Source of the DNA: Klebsiella grimontii
Lineage (GTDB): Bacteria > Pseudomonadota > Gammaproteobacteria > Enterobacterales > Enterobacteriaceae
Length of the DNA stretch: 64,000 nt
Reading direction: 5' to 3'
NCBI RefSeq assembly: GCF_900200035.1
Contig: NZ_FZTC01000029.1
Span: 16,580 to 80,579 of the forward strand
The notes below the pieces were generated by a model. That model did not search any database. It saw nothing but the letters and a program-made list of their open reading frames with translations, and was not told where the DNA came from. The translations under genes were made by a program, and so were the position numbers. Below are positions 8,233-16,946 of the stretch, piece by piece (the first letter of the stretch is position 1; each line of letters starts with the position of its first letter).

Positions 8233-8553
8233 TTACCAGTCCCACGCCAGCAGACCATCTACGATTTCTGCGTCACGGTCAAAATGAACACATTCGTACC
8301 CTGCTTTAAGTACTTTTTCGATATTTTCAATTGTAGGCCATGAGATACCATCATCTCGTAAAAGCTGTTTCCACCCCGGATTTTCAACGCTGGTCCGAAT
8401 AATAAAACCATATTCGTTTACGTGAATCCAGCTACGTCCACTATCTGTACGTGGATTATAACTGGCATCCGTTAATAACTCGGTATCTTCTTTAGCAATG
8501 TGCGCGGTGCTGATAACAGCGGTGGTGTAGTTTTCTTTAATTTCAATAGTCAT
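8233..8553 (-). CDS. DUF5983 family protein
   Basis: Typical of DUF5983. There is an early VISTAHIAKED segment and a C-terminal AGYECVHFDRDAEIVDGLLAWDW region, where the family shows a GY-x-x-V-x-FDRDA...L-x-x-(W/Y)-x-W pattern. Members are small proteins common on enterobacterial plasmids and integrative elements, with no proven activity. The length (106 residues) fits the family. It lies 53 bases downstream of the DUF4942 gene on the same strand. Confidence 0.7.
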   Translation of the reverse strand: MTIEIKENYTTAVISTAHIAKEDTELLTDASYNPRTDSGRSWIHVNEYGFIIRTSVENPGWKQLLRDDGISWPTIENIEKVLKAGYECVHFDRDAEIVDGLLAWDW

Positions 8554-8606
8554 GTCAGGTTACCTTAACAATTAGTCTTGTATGTTTAAATAAGTGGGTG
8601 TATTTT

Positions 8607-9476
8607 TCAGACTCTGGATGGTAGAGCGTCAGGGTATCGACTAGCCATAATCTCATTAATTTTTTCAACGAGGTCAGGGCGTGTGAAAGTCACATGAGCT
8701 GAACCTTTCCAGAAGGATTTAATAGTGAACCACTCACAGCTAAATACACCTTCTAACGTATAGCTGTTTAGGCTAATAAAATCCCTGTACTGGCTTCCTT
8801 CAGCAACCCGGGAATCTGGCACGTTTTTCTTGTCGAGCAGGCAAAAAGCACGAGCGAGATCGTTAATCCAGTTCTGAGCATTAGACCTGACCGAAGCATA
8901 TCGGGTTCGTGACACATTTATGGACAATACACCTTCGAGGATAATTTTCTTGCTCAGACGGCAGGGATTATTTGTTTTGTAGTCCCAGGACAGATTACGG
9001 AAAACATCAATAATACCAGTAACAAAAGTTTCATTTTTCGAGGCATGAAGATGCTGAAACGTACTGATGACATTGTCTAGGGTGACTTCCGGGCATTCTT
9101 CGCTGTATAGCTGGTCATTCCATTTGTCATGTTGCTCACTGCTCATCAACGTAAACATCCCAGTCTGGGTCATCAAGCGTGTCCAGATACTGCTATCAAC
9201 GCAACGAGCCACCCGGCGTCGGACAGCCTCTATATCATTTTCTTTATGACAACGCCTGCCGGTCGCAACGATCTCATCCAGCCCCGAGAACCAGTCCTTT
9301 TCAGCCGCAGCGGCAAACAGCTGTTCCGCTTCTCTGAGTTTCTCTAAACCTTCCATAAACGCCGCAATCCCAGCTGTGCGTTGAGCAATAATTAAATCAA
9401 TAGCAACAGAAGGAATAATTTCCCCTGTGTTCTCTGATGTGTTTAGCTCAGCAGTCAGTGTATTTTCTACGGACAT
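8607..9476 (-). CDS. DUF4942 family protein
   Basis: 289 residues. The C-terminus has the DUF4942 pattern: FTIKSFWKGSAHVTFTRPDLVEKINEI then YPDALPSR, quoted in parts. The N-terminal third is helical and includes AFMEGLEKLREAEQLF. Family members occur on plasmids and genomic islands, often beside DNA methyltransferase or antirestriction genes; activity is unknown. A copy of the AAAGTWACTTT motif lies 118 bases upstream of the start. Confidence 0.7.
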   Translation of the reverse strand: MSVENTLTAELNTSENTGEIIPSVAIDLIIAQRTAGIAAFMEGLEKLREAEQLFAAAAEKDWFSGLDEIVATGRRCHKENDIEAVRRRVARCVDSSIWTRLMTQTGMFTLMSSEQHDKWNDQLYSEECPEVTLDNVISTFQHLHASKNETFVTGIIDVFRNLSWDYKTNNPCRLSKKIILEGVLSINVSRTRYASVRSNAQNWINDLARAFCLLDKKNVPDSRVAEGSQYRDFISLNSYTLEGVFSCEWFTIKSFWKGSAHVTFTRPDLVEKINEIMASRYPDALPSRV

Positions 9477-9871
9477 ATAAAACTCCCGGGTAGATAAGGC
9501 TAGTATTCAAAGTGTTGTTCGATGAAACCAGGATACCTTTTTTTATCACCTCATCAACCCCCTATTTTTAAAATTTTAATAGAAAAGTTACTTTTTGGAG
9601 TGTGAGCGTTCAGATTCTAAAATCATGAGATTATGATGCCGTAGTGTTTACGATAAATATAAAAACTGGAGAGCAGAATAAAACTAAAATCACTCAGTGA
9701 TTATGGTGTTACTTAAAGTTGCTTTAACAGACTCTGCGAAACAATTTGAAATCGTGAATTTTTTTCTGATTGTATTTCGAGGTATAGTTGTGGATTTATT
9801 GGGTATAATTAAAATTGGTGTATCTTTGGGGTGGAAAGCCCCTCAATAAAATCGGAGCTTTTTGAATTAAT
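9477..9871. other. 395-bp gap with regulatory motifs
   Basis: AT-rich, no convincing reading frame. It holds a perfect AAAGTWACTTT motif (9594-9604) and a one-mismatch variant AAAGTTGCTTT (9715-9725). It probably carries the promoter for the DUF4942/DUF5983 genes. Confidence 0.5.
9594..9604. repeat. dispersed palindrome AAAGTTACTTT, copy 3
   Basis: 118 bases upstream of the DUF4942 start codon. Confidence 0.6.
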
Positions 9872-10453
9872 TCAGATGCAAATCTTAGAATCTAATTGAG
9901 GAAGCCTGTCGATGAAAAAACTATACTTAGAGAGTCTTTCTGATTCCAAAGTATGCAAAAGCAATGTCTCTGTCCTGAACAGTAGAGCATTATTCGCCCA
10001 TACATCATGCTGCAATTTATTAACCGCTTCGCCGGTTCGGTATGATTCCATCATAGGTTGTATTTTAACGGGTGCGACTTTTTGATAAGAGGGATGGAGT
10101 CTTGGTTTCCATTCATCCAGGCCAATATTTAACCCTATGCATTGCGAAATAAGGTCAAATTCACTGTCCAGCACAATCGTTTTAATATTGTGCTGAACAA
10201 CGCCAATGTTTTCAATAGCCCATTTATATTCCGTTGTAAATTGACTGATTTGCTTGTCATATTCAAGAAGCAACCCAACCATGGCTTTCCGGTTTTTTAG
10301 CATGCCAACATTAAGCCGTTTATTTGGATACGGTCTTCCGCATGAAAGCGCATCACCTTTAATCTCGAATTCCAATTCCGGGATCGTCACTGATTCAAGT
10401 TGGCATTTATTTGAAATAATGTGGTATAGCGTTGGAACAAGATGCAGATACAT
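9872..10453 (-). CDS. hypothetical protein, 193 aa
   Basis: Mostly helical, with a long charged middle and no membrane span. The ATG at 10451-10453 is preceded by GGAGG five bases upstream; a TTG four codons earlier overlaps that site. Not recognised. The gene is separated from the next minus-strand gene upstream by about 40 bases. Confidence 0.55.
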   Translation of the reverse strand: MYLHLVPTLYHIISNKCQLESVTIPELEFEIKGDALSCGRPYPNKRLNVGMLKNRKAMVGLLLEYDKQISQFTTEYKWAIENIGVVQHNIKTIVLDSEFDLISQCIGLNIGLDEWKPRLHPSYQKVAPVKIQPMMESYRTGEAVNKLQHDVWANNALLFRTETLLLHTLESERLSKYSFFIDRLPQLDSKICI

Positions 10454-10490
10454 GATTCCCTCCAAAACGTTGCAGATCTAGCAGCTTAGT

Positions 10491-10784
10491 TTATTCAAGC
10501 CAAAACTGGGTTATCGCTACGCGGTCTCCCCTAAGTAGTTTCTTTAAATTAGCCTCGTGAAAAGCCTGGTAATGCTCAATATTCGATTTACAAAAGGCTT
10601 CAAGTTCTGGTTCGGTCAGTCGAGGTGAATAAATCAGGACTGTCTCGGTTTCATCGTCCGCGAATTGCTCGGTGCCATCTGGATACATGAGCCGTGGAAC
10701 TCCCCCAATAAGCATTTCTACCTCGGTAATAAATGGGGTCTTATCTTCTCCATGGATATTTAAAAAAACCGCCCTGTCATTCAT
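10491..10784 (-). CDS. hypothetical protein, 97 aa
   Basis: Acidic. It contains TEVEMLIGGVPRLMYPDGTEQ and a helical C-terminus. AGGAG lies seven bases before the ATG. It lies 16 bases after the DUF4258-like gene and is likely in the same operon. Confidence 0.55.
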   Translation of the reverse strand: MNDRAVFLNIHGEDKTPFITEVEMLIGGVPRLMYPDGTEQFADDETETVLIYSPRLTEPELEAFCKSNIEHYQAFHEANLKKLLRGDRVAITQFWLE

Positions 10785-10800
10785 TGATGTGCTCCTGTAA

Positions 10801-11382
10801 TCAGAAATATAATATTTTGTATTTATCCGGACTGAACCTCACGTTCAGGAACAGCGGCGTATACCCTGGCTCTATGGTGTGTTCATCAAAGAAAAGTCCA
10901 CGTGCATTATTTTCCCTTATCTTTCTTTTAAGCAGTTTTATAAACTTTGACTTTAAAAATGACTCTTGCGACACTTCCACCTGTGAAATCGGTATGGAAT
11001 AAATATTTTTCGAGTGCCGGTAACCATCGAAATCATTATAACAAAGGTTTATACTAATTAATTCTGGGCGCAAAGCTCTTACTTTAAATGCTAAATCATA
11101 TGCAGATTTCTTATCTGACTCGTTGATTTTAATAAATGATGAATCATGATAATTCTCCGGTAATACCGTAACGATACATCCAGATGTTATATCCCTGATT
11201 AGTACGTACCAACCTTCATCCAGGCGACTATAAATCAGTATATGTTTTTTTAATATTCCTGGCTTTGAACCCAAATCGACATATTCCCTTTTGTCGATCA
11301 TATCAGTGAGTACATGCAGGGGAAGTCGGGAACGCTGCATAAGTCTGAGTCTGGCGTGATCGGTTATTCCTGTGTATACCAT
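10801..11382 (-). CDS. DUF4258-like protein with C-terminal extension, 193 aa
   Basis: The first 80 residues show a DUF4258/BrnT-like layout: ITDHARLRLMQRS at the N-terminus, then a beta-sheet ending WYVLIRDITSGCIVTVLPENY. Proteins of this shape include small RNase-like toxins and phage accessory proteins. The remaining ~110 residues are basic and not recognised. AAGGAGG lies just before the start. Assignment is by pattern only; toxicity is inference and no antitoxin is identified. Confidence 0.5.
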   Translation of the reverse strand: MVYTGITDHARLRLMQRSRLPLHVLTDMIDKREYVDLGSKPGILKKHILIYSRLDEGWYVLIRDITSGCIVTVLPENYHDSSFIKINESDKKSAYDLAFKVRALRPELISINLCYNDFDGYRHSKNIYSIPISQVEVSQESFLKSKFIKLLKRKIRENNARGLFFDEHTIEPGYTPLFLNVRFSPDKYKILYF

Positions 11383-11435
11383 ATCTCCTCCTTATCTACT
11401 GATTTGTGAGAAAATTAATTATTCATCCTTGACTG

Positions 11436-11819
11436 TTAATAACCCCCACCGCATCCTGAATCTGAAGTATCCGAATTACGGCAATCGGCACCATTGTTAA
11501 TGATGCTTTCCGCATGATTGTTGCTTGTTGATGAATAATAAGCGCTATGCATAATCAGTGAAGAATCACTACTATCATTCTGTTTATACCGATGAGTCTG
11601 GGGTTGACCCAAGATGGGTAATGATTTCTCTTCGTTCTTTATCGTTCCCGGTTCAAAAGTTGCGTTACGGGTAATGAAAAGATGCCAGCTAAATGAAAAC
11701 AACCATGCGATCATCCCGTAATAAAACAACCAAGGCCAGTTACGTAATAAATAGCCTCCGTGATAGGCCAGAAGTAAGATACAGCCCCCACCCAACAGCA
11801 CCAATTTCCGAAAAAGCAT
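11436..11819 (-). CDS. small membrane protein, 127 aa
   Basis: Two N-terminal membrane spans (about residues 5-22 and 29-48) are followed by a polar, Ser/Asn-rich tail ending SGCGGGY. The motif YHGGYLLRNWPWLFYYG is shared with the 67-residue protein at 12408-12611 (YHMGYFLSDWAFWQVYG), so the two are paralogues. The ATG at 11817-11819 follows GGAGG. A copy of the AAAGTWACTTT palindrome ends just upstream of that site. Confidence 0.55.
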   Translation of the reverse strand: MLFRKLVLLGGGCILLLAYHGGYLLRNWPWLFYYGMIAWLFSFSWHLFITRNATFEPGTIKNEEKSLPILGQPQTHRYKQNDSSDSSLIMHSAYYSSTSNNHAESIINNGADCRNSDTSDSGCGGGY

Positions 11820-11834
11820 AAGCACCTCCATGCA

Positions 11835-11845
11835 AAAGTAACTTT
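11835..11845. repeat. dispersed palindrome AAAGTAACTTT, copy 4
   Basis: Only 16-26 bases upstream of the 11819 start codon, abutting the ribosome site. The palindrome extends here to GCAAAAGTAACTTTTGC. Confidence 0.65.
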
Positions 11846-11857
11846 TGCGAGTGAGTT

Positions 11858-12325
11858 TTAAGAATGCAGCATGCTTTTCTGGTCCATAGATTGCCCGGAA
11901 TGCCCAATATCAATAACCGTCGCCGTAGGGAATGCAATACCGATTACATTATCAATAGCGGCACATCGACTTACAGCACCCATAATCATGTGCAAATCAT
12001 TAAGAGTTAAGGAAAAATCCAGATTCACGCGCCTGATAGCATCTGCTTGACTAGCCGCATCAGCAGTTTTGTACTTGTTGTGGTTATAGAAGGCCACACA
12101 GATACTCTCACCCTCACTAATGTCCTCTGTGAGAGCATCATCGACAATGATACCAACCGATGGCTCAATGCCTGCGCACGTGCAGATAGCCTCTGAGATA
12201 GCCATAAGTTTGTTCAGGCTGGGATTACAACAGATCTCAATTGATACCGTCGCCCTTGACTTGATAGCTTCAGTTGAGTTTTGGTAGTGTTTCTGACTAT
12301 AAAATGAAACTGTCATGCTGCTCAT
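11858..12325 (-). CDS. hypothetical protein, 155 aa
   Basis: Two similar halves, each with a beta-strand, a helix and a CAGIEPSVGIIVDD or CAAIDNVIGIAFP segment, suggest an internal duplication. Cysteines recur before each repeat. AAGGA precedes the ATG. Function is unknown. Confidence 0.5.
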   Translation of the reverse strand: MSSMTVSFYSQKHYQNSTEAIKSRATVSIEICCNPSLNKLMAISEAICTCAGIEPSVGIIVDDALTEDISEGESICVAFYNHNKYKTADAASQADAIRRVNLDFSLTLNDLHMIMGAVSRCAAIDNVIGIAFPTATVIDIGHSGQSMDQKSMLHS

Positions 12326-12407
12326 AAGATTCCTTTTCTGAGTTAACGTGTATCAGCAAAATCGTGTGGCCCAGAATTATGAAAGTCCAGGCCATCACTG
12401 GAATTGT

Positions 12408-12611
12408 TTACTGTCCGGTTGCGTCACCCGTTTGGTCAGCATCTTTTGCTTCTTTTTTCTTCAGTCCAATGTGGCATATAAAATAGGCCACAGCCAGGAT
12501 CCCGTATACCTGCCAGAACGCCCAATCCGAGAGGAAATAGCCCATATGATAAGACAGAATCAGCAGGCCGATGATGGGCACCAGTAATGCTTCGCGTTTA
12601 ATGTTCTTCAT
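12408..12611 (-). CDS. small membrane protein, 67 aa
   Basis: Two predicted membrane spans (about residues 8-25 and 31-49) and a charged tail. Paralogous to the N-terminal half of the 11436-11819 product. GAGG lies seven bases before the ATG, and the AAAGTWACTTT palindrome directly overlaps the upstream side of that site. Confidence 0.55.
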   Translation of the reverse strand: MKNIKREALLVPIIGLLILSYHMGYFLSDWAFWQVYGILAVAYFICHIGLKKKEAKDADQTGDATGQ

Positions 12612-12621
12612 TTTTACCTCA

Positions 12622-12632
12622 AAAGTTACTTT
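12622..12632. repeat. dispersed palindrome AAAGTTACTTT, copy 5
   Basis: 11-21 bases upstream of the 12611 start. On the minus strand the motif runs directly into GAGG, so a bound protein would cover the ribosome-binding region. Confidence 0.65.
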
Positions 12633-12681
12633 TATTGGTTGATGTGCAGTTCGTGTATTGTGTGACTACCCTTCTTTGCTC

Positions 12682-13212
12682 TCAGTCGCAGTTCACCCCC
12701 ACAACAAAAAGGACCAATCCATTACTGACATTAAGTCTGTCGAGATTGATCTGATCTGAGGTTAAAGCCCTGAGGTTTGATTCAGACGCATCCAGGGGGT
12801 ATAGCGGTTGTGTCAAAAGAAGCGCATTGTCATCCGAGCACGTTAACCCGGCAGACATAACAAATGACTGGTAATCCCGACGGATACATTGTCGAACCTC
12901 ATCGCTATCAAAGTTAAAATAGTCGAGGGATTTTGGACAAAATACTTCGCCTGCAACCTGCTCCAGTACCACAATTTTTTCTGGGAGTATTTTTAGCGGT
13001 AACACCGCAGCCTGGAACTGGTTACAACTGTACCCTCCACATTGTTCTTCCCCGAGAAACCAGTCCTGTGAGGGTGAATCAGGGACAGTGATCGTTGAGG
13101 CCAGCACCAGAACTGGGTATTCATCATTAGGGCAAAACCAGGGCGCGAAATGTTTTTCCGAAATATCAGAAATATTCCTTCCATACAGAAATGGTTCAAT
13201 AGTAGGGATCAT
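12682..13212 (-). CDS. hypothetical protein, 176 aa
   Basis: Not recognised. It contains SQDWFLGEEQCGGYSCNQFQ, related by eye to the DWFSG segments encoded at 7838 and 8607, and ends in a hydrophobic strand (VSNGLVLFVVGVNCD). Predominantly beta. The 173-base gap upstream has no obvious reading frame. Confidence 0.5.
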   Translation of the reverse strand: MIPTIEPFLYGRNISDISEKHFAPWFCPNDEYPVLVLASTITVPDSPSQDWFLGEEQCGGYSCNQFQAAVLPLKILPEKIVVLEQVAGEVFCPKSLDYFNFDSDEVRQCIRRDYQSFVMSAGLTCSDDNALLLTQPLYPLDASESNLRALTSDQINLDRLNVSNGLVLFVVGVNCD

Positions 13213-13385
13213 ATACCTTCGCTGCTCCGATATAATTCCTTATTAACTATATAAGGACATAGAATCTTGTGACCGGCACATAGTTTGTTCATAACATCCG
13301 TGCAAGACCTGAATACAACAAAATTGTATCCTGAAGCACAAATAAATTTCTTAGTTATGTAGATGAATTACCCTTTGTAGAAAAT

Positions 13386-13646
13386 TTATTTTCCCTGAAT
13401 GCCAAGTATGCCTGTTTTCCTTATCATCAGGTATTGATGCACACGACGCGCAGCAGATGAGTAAGATATGTATTCATGTCCACATTGCCTGCATCGACAG
13501 ACATAGCCGGTACCTTTGGCTTCCTCGACCGAGACGTCTTCCCAACCAGTATAATCGAGCCCTGCTCTGGCCCGGTGCCAGTTCTTTTCGTAGCAAGGTA
13601 CGCAACGCAGGCTACGTGTTCTCCGACAGCTTCCTCTCCCCCCCAT
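13386..13646 (-). CDS. small zinc-finger protein, 86 aa
   Basis: Two cysteine pairs (CVPC near residue 15, then CRCRQCGHEY near 51) and basic flanks suggest a single zinc knuckle. It may bind nucleic acid. A CATAAACA half-site lies about 110 bases upstream of the start. Not otherwise identified. Confidence 0.5.
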   Translation of the reverse strand: MGGRGSCRRTRSLRCVPCYEKNWHRARAGLDYTGWEDVSVEEAKGTGYVCRCRQCGHEYISYSSAARRVHQYLMIRKTGILGIQGK

Positions 13647-13756
13647 AAGCGTTCTACACCTTCTTTTACTTCCTAATCAACAGGAACAATTATACAGATT
13701 TAAACGTTGTGTAAACCCCCAAAGTTAATATTTAGAAATAAAAATCCTTTTAGTTT

Positions 13757-13764
13757 CATAAACA
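13757..13764. repeat. CATAAACA half-site
   Basis: CATAAACATTCAGTGATT. The half motif matches one arm of the full palindromes at 23947 and 37986; the second arm is not conserved here. Confidence 0.35.
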
Positions 13765-13888
13765 TTCAGTGATTTTAGAATAAAATGAATGAAGAGACTG
13801 AAGCTACAATGTTGAGATGAAATTGTGCTGATGGAAGTAAAACCCGCCAGCACTAATGTGCTGAGTTATGCTTATTTGCCTATTTTAC

Positions 13889-14236
13889 CTATGAGTTGAT
13901 ATCTTCAAATTTCGACAGACCAATTACGTAAATCACGATTGCACACGCTCCAAGGCCCAGTGATTCGCTAATGTCCCGGGTAGAAACAAGATAAACCAGA
14001 CAAGCGGTAAGCACCTGTGTAACGAGAGCTCCGGCAAAGAACATGAAAGCTCCCCGTCTTATTATTGCCAACAGAGCAACCAGGGCTGGTGTTATGATAA
14101 AAACGACTAAAGTACCTATAAGCTCGACTACCTCTGGAAAGTTGCTTTTAAGTGAGTAAAGCAACGCCATAAACAGCAATGCGGGAATACCCACAACAAG
14201 GGTGTCTTTGAGTGGTAAATGTTTCATGTTATTCAT
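13889..14236 (-). CDS. membrane protein, 115 aa
   Basis: Four predicted membrane segments cover nearly the whole length. The ATG at 14234-14236 follows GAGG by seven bases and is preferred over the start 19 codons upstream. Small integral membrane protein of unknown role. Confidence 0.5.
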   Translation of the reverse strand: MNNMKHLPLKDTLVVGIPALLFMALLYSLKSNFPEVVELIGTLVVFIITPALVALLAIIRRGAFMFFAGALVTQVLTACLVYLVSTRDISESLGLGACAIVIYVIGLSKFEDINS

Positions 14237-14550
14237 TTTGTTACCTCGCCCGGAAGTTAAACTATCTAAATAATACTCATTATAACCATCCATCTAAAAG
14301 CATTTCCCTGACTTCCTAGCAGTAACGGACTGTTTAAGTTATTTCTTTTCCTCACTGAAAGTTTGAAGATCGATTACTGCATCATCGACGCACTGTTTAT
14401 TTATACAGTATTGATATCTAATGAGTTTATTTCCTATATCCTTCCCAAAAAGTCCCATAGTTCCGAAAAATTATTTCAGCACATTGTAAAATTGTTCAAC
14501 CTGTGATGAGCAACGACATTCCGGTGCTACATCTGGTGGGTTAGTTTAAA

Positions 14551-14561
14551 AAAGTTACTTT
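14551..14561. repeat. dispersed palindrome AAAGTTACTTT, copy 6
   Basis: Followed by TGATTGTGATAA; 315 bases upstream of the 14236 start. Confidence 0.6.
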
Positions 14562-14728
14562 TGATTGTGATAAGCCTTGAGTGATCAATTGAGGCCAGGA
14601 CAAGCCAGACGTACAAGTGAAGACTCATTTATGGCCTTCGATGCCTTGCTCAGTCCTATCTCTCATTTATATGTTCGTCCGGATGCACGACGAAATGGGA
14701 TCAGCTGCTCTGACAGGGCTTATCGCCA

Positions 14729-14739
14729 AAAGTAACTTT
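14729..14739. repeat. dispersed palindrome AAAGTAACTTT, copy 7
   Basis: Non-coding region; no nearby start codon supported. Confidence 0.6.
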
Positions 14740-14836
14740 TAGTCCCAGTTAAGTGGTGGAAGATTGAATCTCTAAAGCGCGCTGTCTGGAAAACTCTGAT
14801 GAGTTTTAAACAGGACAACGCATCGGGCAAATATGA

Positions 14837-14847
14837 AAAGTTACTTT
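14837..14847. repeat. dispersed palindrome AAAGTTACTTT, copy 8
   Basis: 108 bases from copy 7, in the same non-coding region close to the downstream iterons. Confidence 0.6.
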
Positions 14848-14986
14848 TGAGTAAGGGAGTACCGCCGTACGAGTATCAATACCAATTAAATAACGCTGAA
14901 TGTTAAGGGTTTAGGCCGGAGACTAGTTCCGCACACATCTGTTATCAGATTTTCTGTTCAGTAGAACAATGATTCTGATCCATTTT

Positions 14987-15280
14987 GTCATCGCTCATAC
15001 GTACGAACGATGACTTTTTGCGTTGCGCTAGTGATAGCGGGAACTGTCTTTAGAAGACAGTATGAGTGAAGGGAAGGTGTATATGTAGCTCGCGACAATA
15101 TATCCAATTGATTTTTATTAATTTAATCATCAATCCATACAATCTGTTTTGTTCCAGAACGTTCCTGGCATTTGCCTTTTTGTCGGGAGTATTTTTGACG
15201 AGCAAAGTACGTTAACGTACGAACGATGACAATAGGTCCGGATACACGCATCCGGAGACCTTGAACGTACGAACGATGAC
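14987..15280. repeat. repA-downstream iterons
   Basis: Perfect CGTACGAACGATGAC elements lie at 15000-15014, 15216-15230 and 15266-15280. A degenerate inverted element (GTCATCGCTCATACG, 14987-15001) abuts the first, forming a head-to-head pair. Iterons downstream as well as upstream of the initiator gene are characteristic of RepFIB-type replicons, where they act in copy control and incompatibility. Confidence 0.75.
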
Positions 15281-15434
15281 GTTTTGATAGTTAGATGGGG
15301 TATGCCCCAGGTTTTTTTGCGTCCGAAGGAAGGCAATCAGAAAATGAACGAGTCTCATGGCATCCCTGAACGGTAGGGAAGCGCTTCCCGTGTAGTTTCA
15401 GAAATCCAAGTCTCCCTCTGTTAGTTGAGCAGTC

Positions 15435-16532
15435 TCACTCCTCGCTAAAATCCGCGTCTTCAGCCTCTTCATCATTATTCTTGCCGTTTATCTTTTTCAT
15501 CTTATCGATGGAAACAAGAACTGCAGCAATCTCTTCGCCGGTAAACCCAGCTGCTTTCATCATTTTCAGTTTTTCAAGCAACGGGTCATCCAGGATCGGG
15601 TCATTTTGTGCGGGTGCCAGAATAGGTTCCTTTTTCGCACCGAGAGATGGGCTTCTTTTTAGGATATGAAATTTGATGTTTCTACCGACCTTCTCTTCAT
15701 GGTATTGCAGATAACCTATCTCATGTAGCTCATGAAGTGAGCGCCGTATAATTTCATTCTGAGCGGAGACGCGGGAAGTTAACCGCAGTCGGTCTCGGAA
15801 TCGTTTCATGCTGATTGGAGCCGGGTTCTTCGGCAAGCTCGCCAGATAGGTATACAACGCCTGTGCAGACTCTTTTCGTTGTAAGCTGTCCAGTGCCTTA
15901 AGCCGCAAAAAAACCTTATAATCAATCGCGTAAAGCTCTTTGATGCGGGGGTCACCTTCTATCTCGATCTCATTTGTTTTGATGTTATAACGTGCCCAGT
16001 TTATCAGGCCGGTAGTAAGCGTGGAATCTTCGTTTCTGAACTGAAAGGTCACCATTCTTAGCTTAACCATCGAGGCGTCGATACGCGCTTTCATGTGCTT
16101 ATTCGATCGTGCCGGGTCAAATCCACAGTTTTTGAGGAACGTTGAGAATGGTAATTTTATTCTTCCCGAAACTGAGACATCGTTAAAATCGTGAATCGTC
16201 CTGACAATTCCCAGCCAGACTCGAAAATCGGTGTTCATATCCAGCCGGGGGCTAGATAGGGAGATCTCCTTGTACCCTTCACTGGAAGCGACCTCCATAT
16301 GCTGGAGCTCGTTTGACACGTCCATAGTCACGACTTTATCAATGGAACGTGTTTTGCCAGTAGCCAAGGGAGTCGGGACAAATACCCCTAGTCTTAGCAG
16401 CGCAACGGGTTGGACAGTGCCTGTGTTCCCAGGTGCGAAGTGAGTAACTTTGCCTGTTTGTCCTGTCACTTCAAAAGAAAAATCACCCTTCCCACTGATA
16501 TCTTTAGATATTTCTTGGTTTACTTTCTTCAC
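15435..16532 (-). CDS. repA: RepFIB-like replication initiator RepA
   Basis: A 365-residue initiator clearly related by motif to RepFIB RepA. It has TVQPVALLRLGVFVPT near residue 40, RLDMNTDFRVWLGIV in the first winged-helix region and LKALDSLQRKESAQALYTYL followed by PISMKRFRDRLRL in the second. The acidic C-terminal tail is extended. It starts at GTG (16530-16532), eight bases after AAGGA. RepA should bind the CGTACGAACGATGAC iterons on both sides of the gene to start replication and repress its own transcription; the upstream iteron at 16551-16565 lies within 20 bases of the start codon. The iteron sequence may mark a separate incompatibility type. Confidence 0.9.
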   Translation of the reverse strand: MKKVNQEISKDISGKGDFSFEVTGQTGKVTHFAPGNTGTVQPVALLRLGVFVPTPLATGKTRSIDKVVTMDVSNELQHMEVASSEGYKEISLSSPRLDMNTDFRVWLGIVRTIHDFNDVSVSGRIKLPFSTFLKNCGFDPARSNKHMKARIDASMVKLRMVTFQFRNEDSTLTTGLINWARYNIKTNEIEIEGDPRIKELYAIDYKVFLRLKALDSLQRKESAQALYTYLASLPKNPAPISMKRFRDRLRLTSRVSAQNEIIRRSLHELHEIGYLQYHEEKVGRNIKFHILKRSPSLGAKKEPILAPAQNDPILDDPLLEKLKMMKAAGFTGEEIAAVLVSIDKMKKINGKNNDEEAEDADFSEE

Positions 16533-16550
16533 AGGCTATCCTTGTGCAAA

Positions 16551-16946
16551 CGTACGAACGAGTACCTAATATCATATCAACGATGTTAAAAATACATACA
16601 AACGATGACTAATTTCAACCTACCAATGACAAAATCACGTACGAACGGTGTCAAAATCCCATACGAACGATGTAAAAAAGTGACGATTTTTCTCATATAA
16701 TCAATGGGATGAAGGAGCGGGGATCCTTTAGGTTTTATTTGGGTTAGATCTTGGATCATATTGGGATCTATTATTGGTTATACCCTGTGGATAACGGTGA
16801 TAAGTGTCTTGACCCTCCAGGTTGCTCGCAAAACCAGCAAAATAGCTCCTTTCCGGGTATTCACCCCCTGCACCTCCCGAAGCTGGATTCCAGATCGGGA
16901 TAAACAACGGCAAACAAGCGGAAAAAGACAACGTACGAGCGCTGTC
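16551..16946. repeat. origin-side iterons
   Basis: Variants of CGTACGAACGATGAC lie at 16551-16565, 16595-16609, 16638-16652, 16660-16674 and 16932-16946, with a weaker CATATCAACGATGTT at about 16574. They are all in the same orientation and roughly two to four helical turns apart over the first part. With the DnaA box and GATC clusters this marks the probable origin. Confidence 0.75.

Larger units (their letters stand above)
14294..15434. other. long non-coding stretch downstream of repA
   Basis: No supported gene in 1.1 kb. It contains three AAAGTWACTTT copies (14551, 14729, 14837), four iteron-like elements (14987-15280) and a perfect hairpin ACTGTCTT-TAG-AAGACAGT at 15043-15061. The arrangement recalls the iteron block downstream of repA in RepFIB replicons. 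A short RNA gene could be hidden here, but I see no direct evidence. Confidence 0.5.

Noticed and set aside
14138..14148. AAAGTTGCTTT as a further palindrome copy
   Set aside because: One mismatch and inside a membrane-protein gene; likely chance.
15130..15336. 68-codon minus-strand frame among the iterons
   Set aside because: It spans iterons and has no ribosome site or credible composition.
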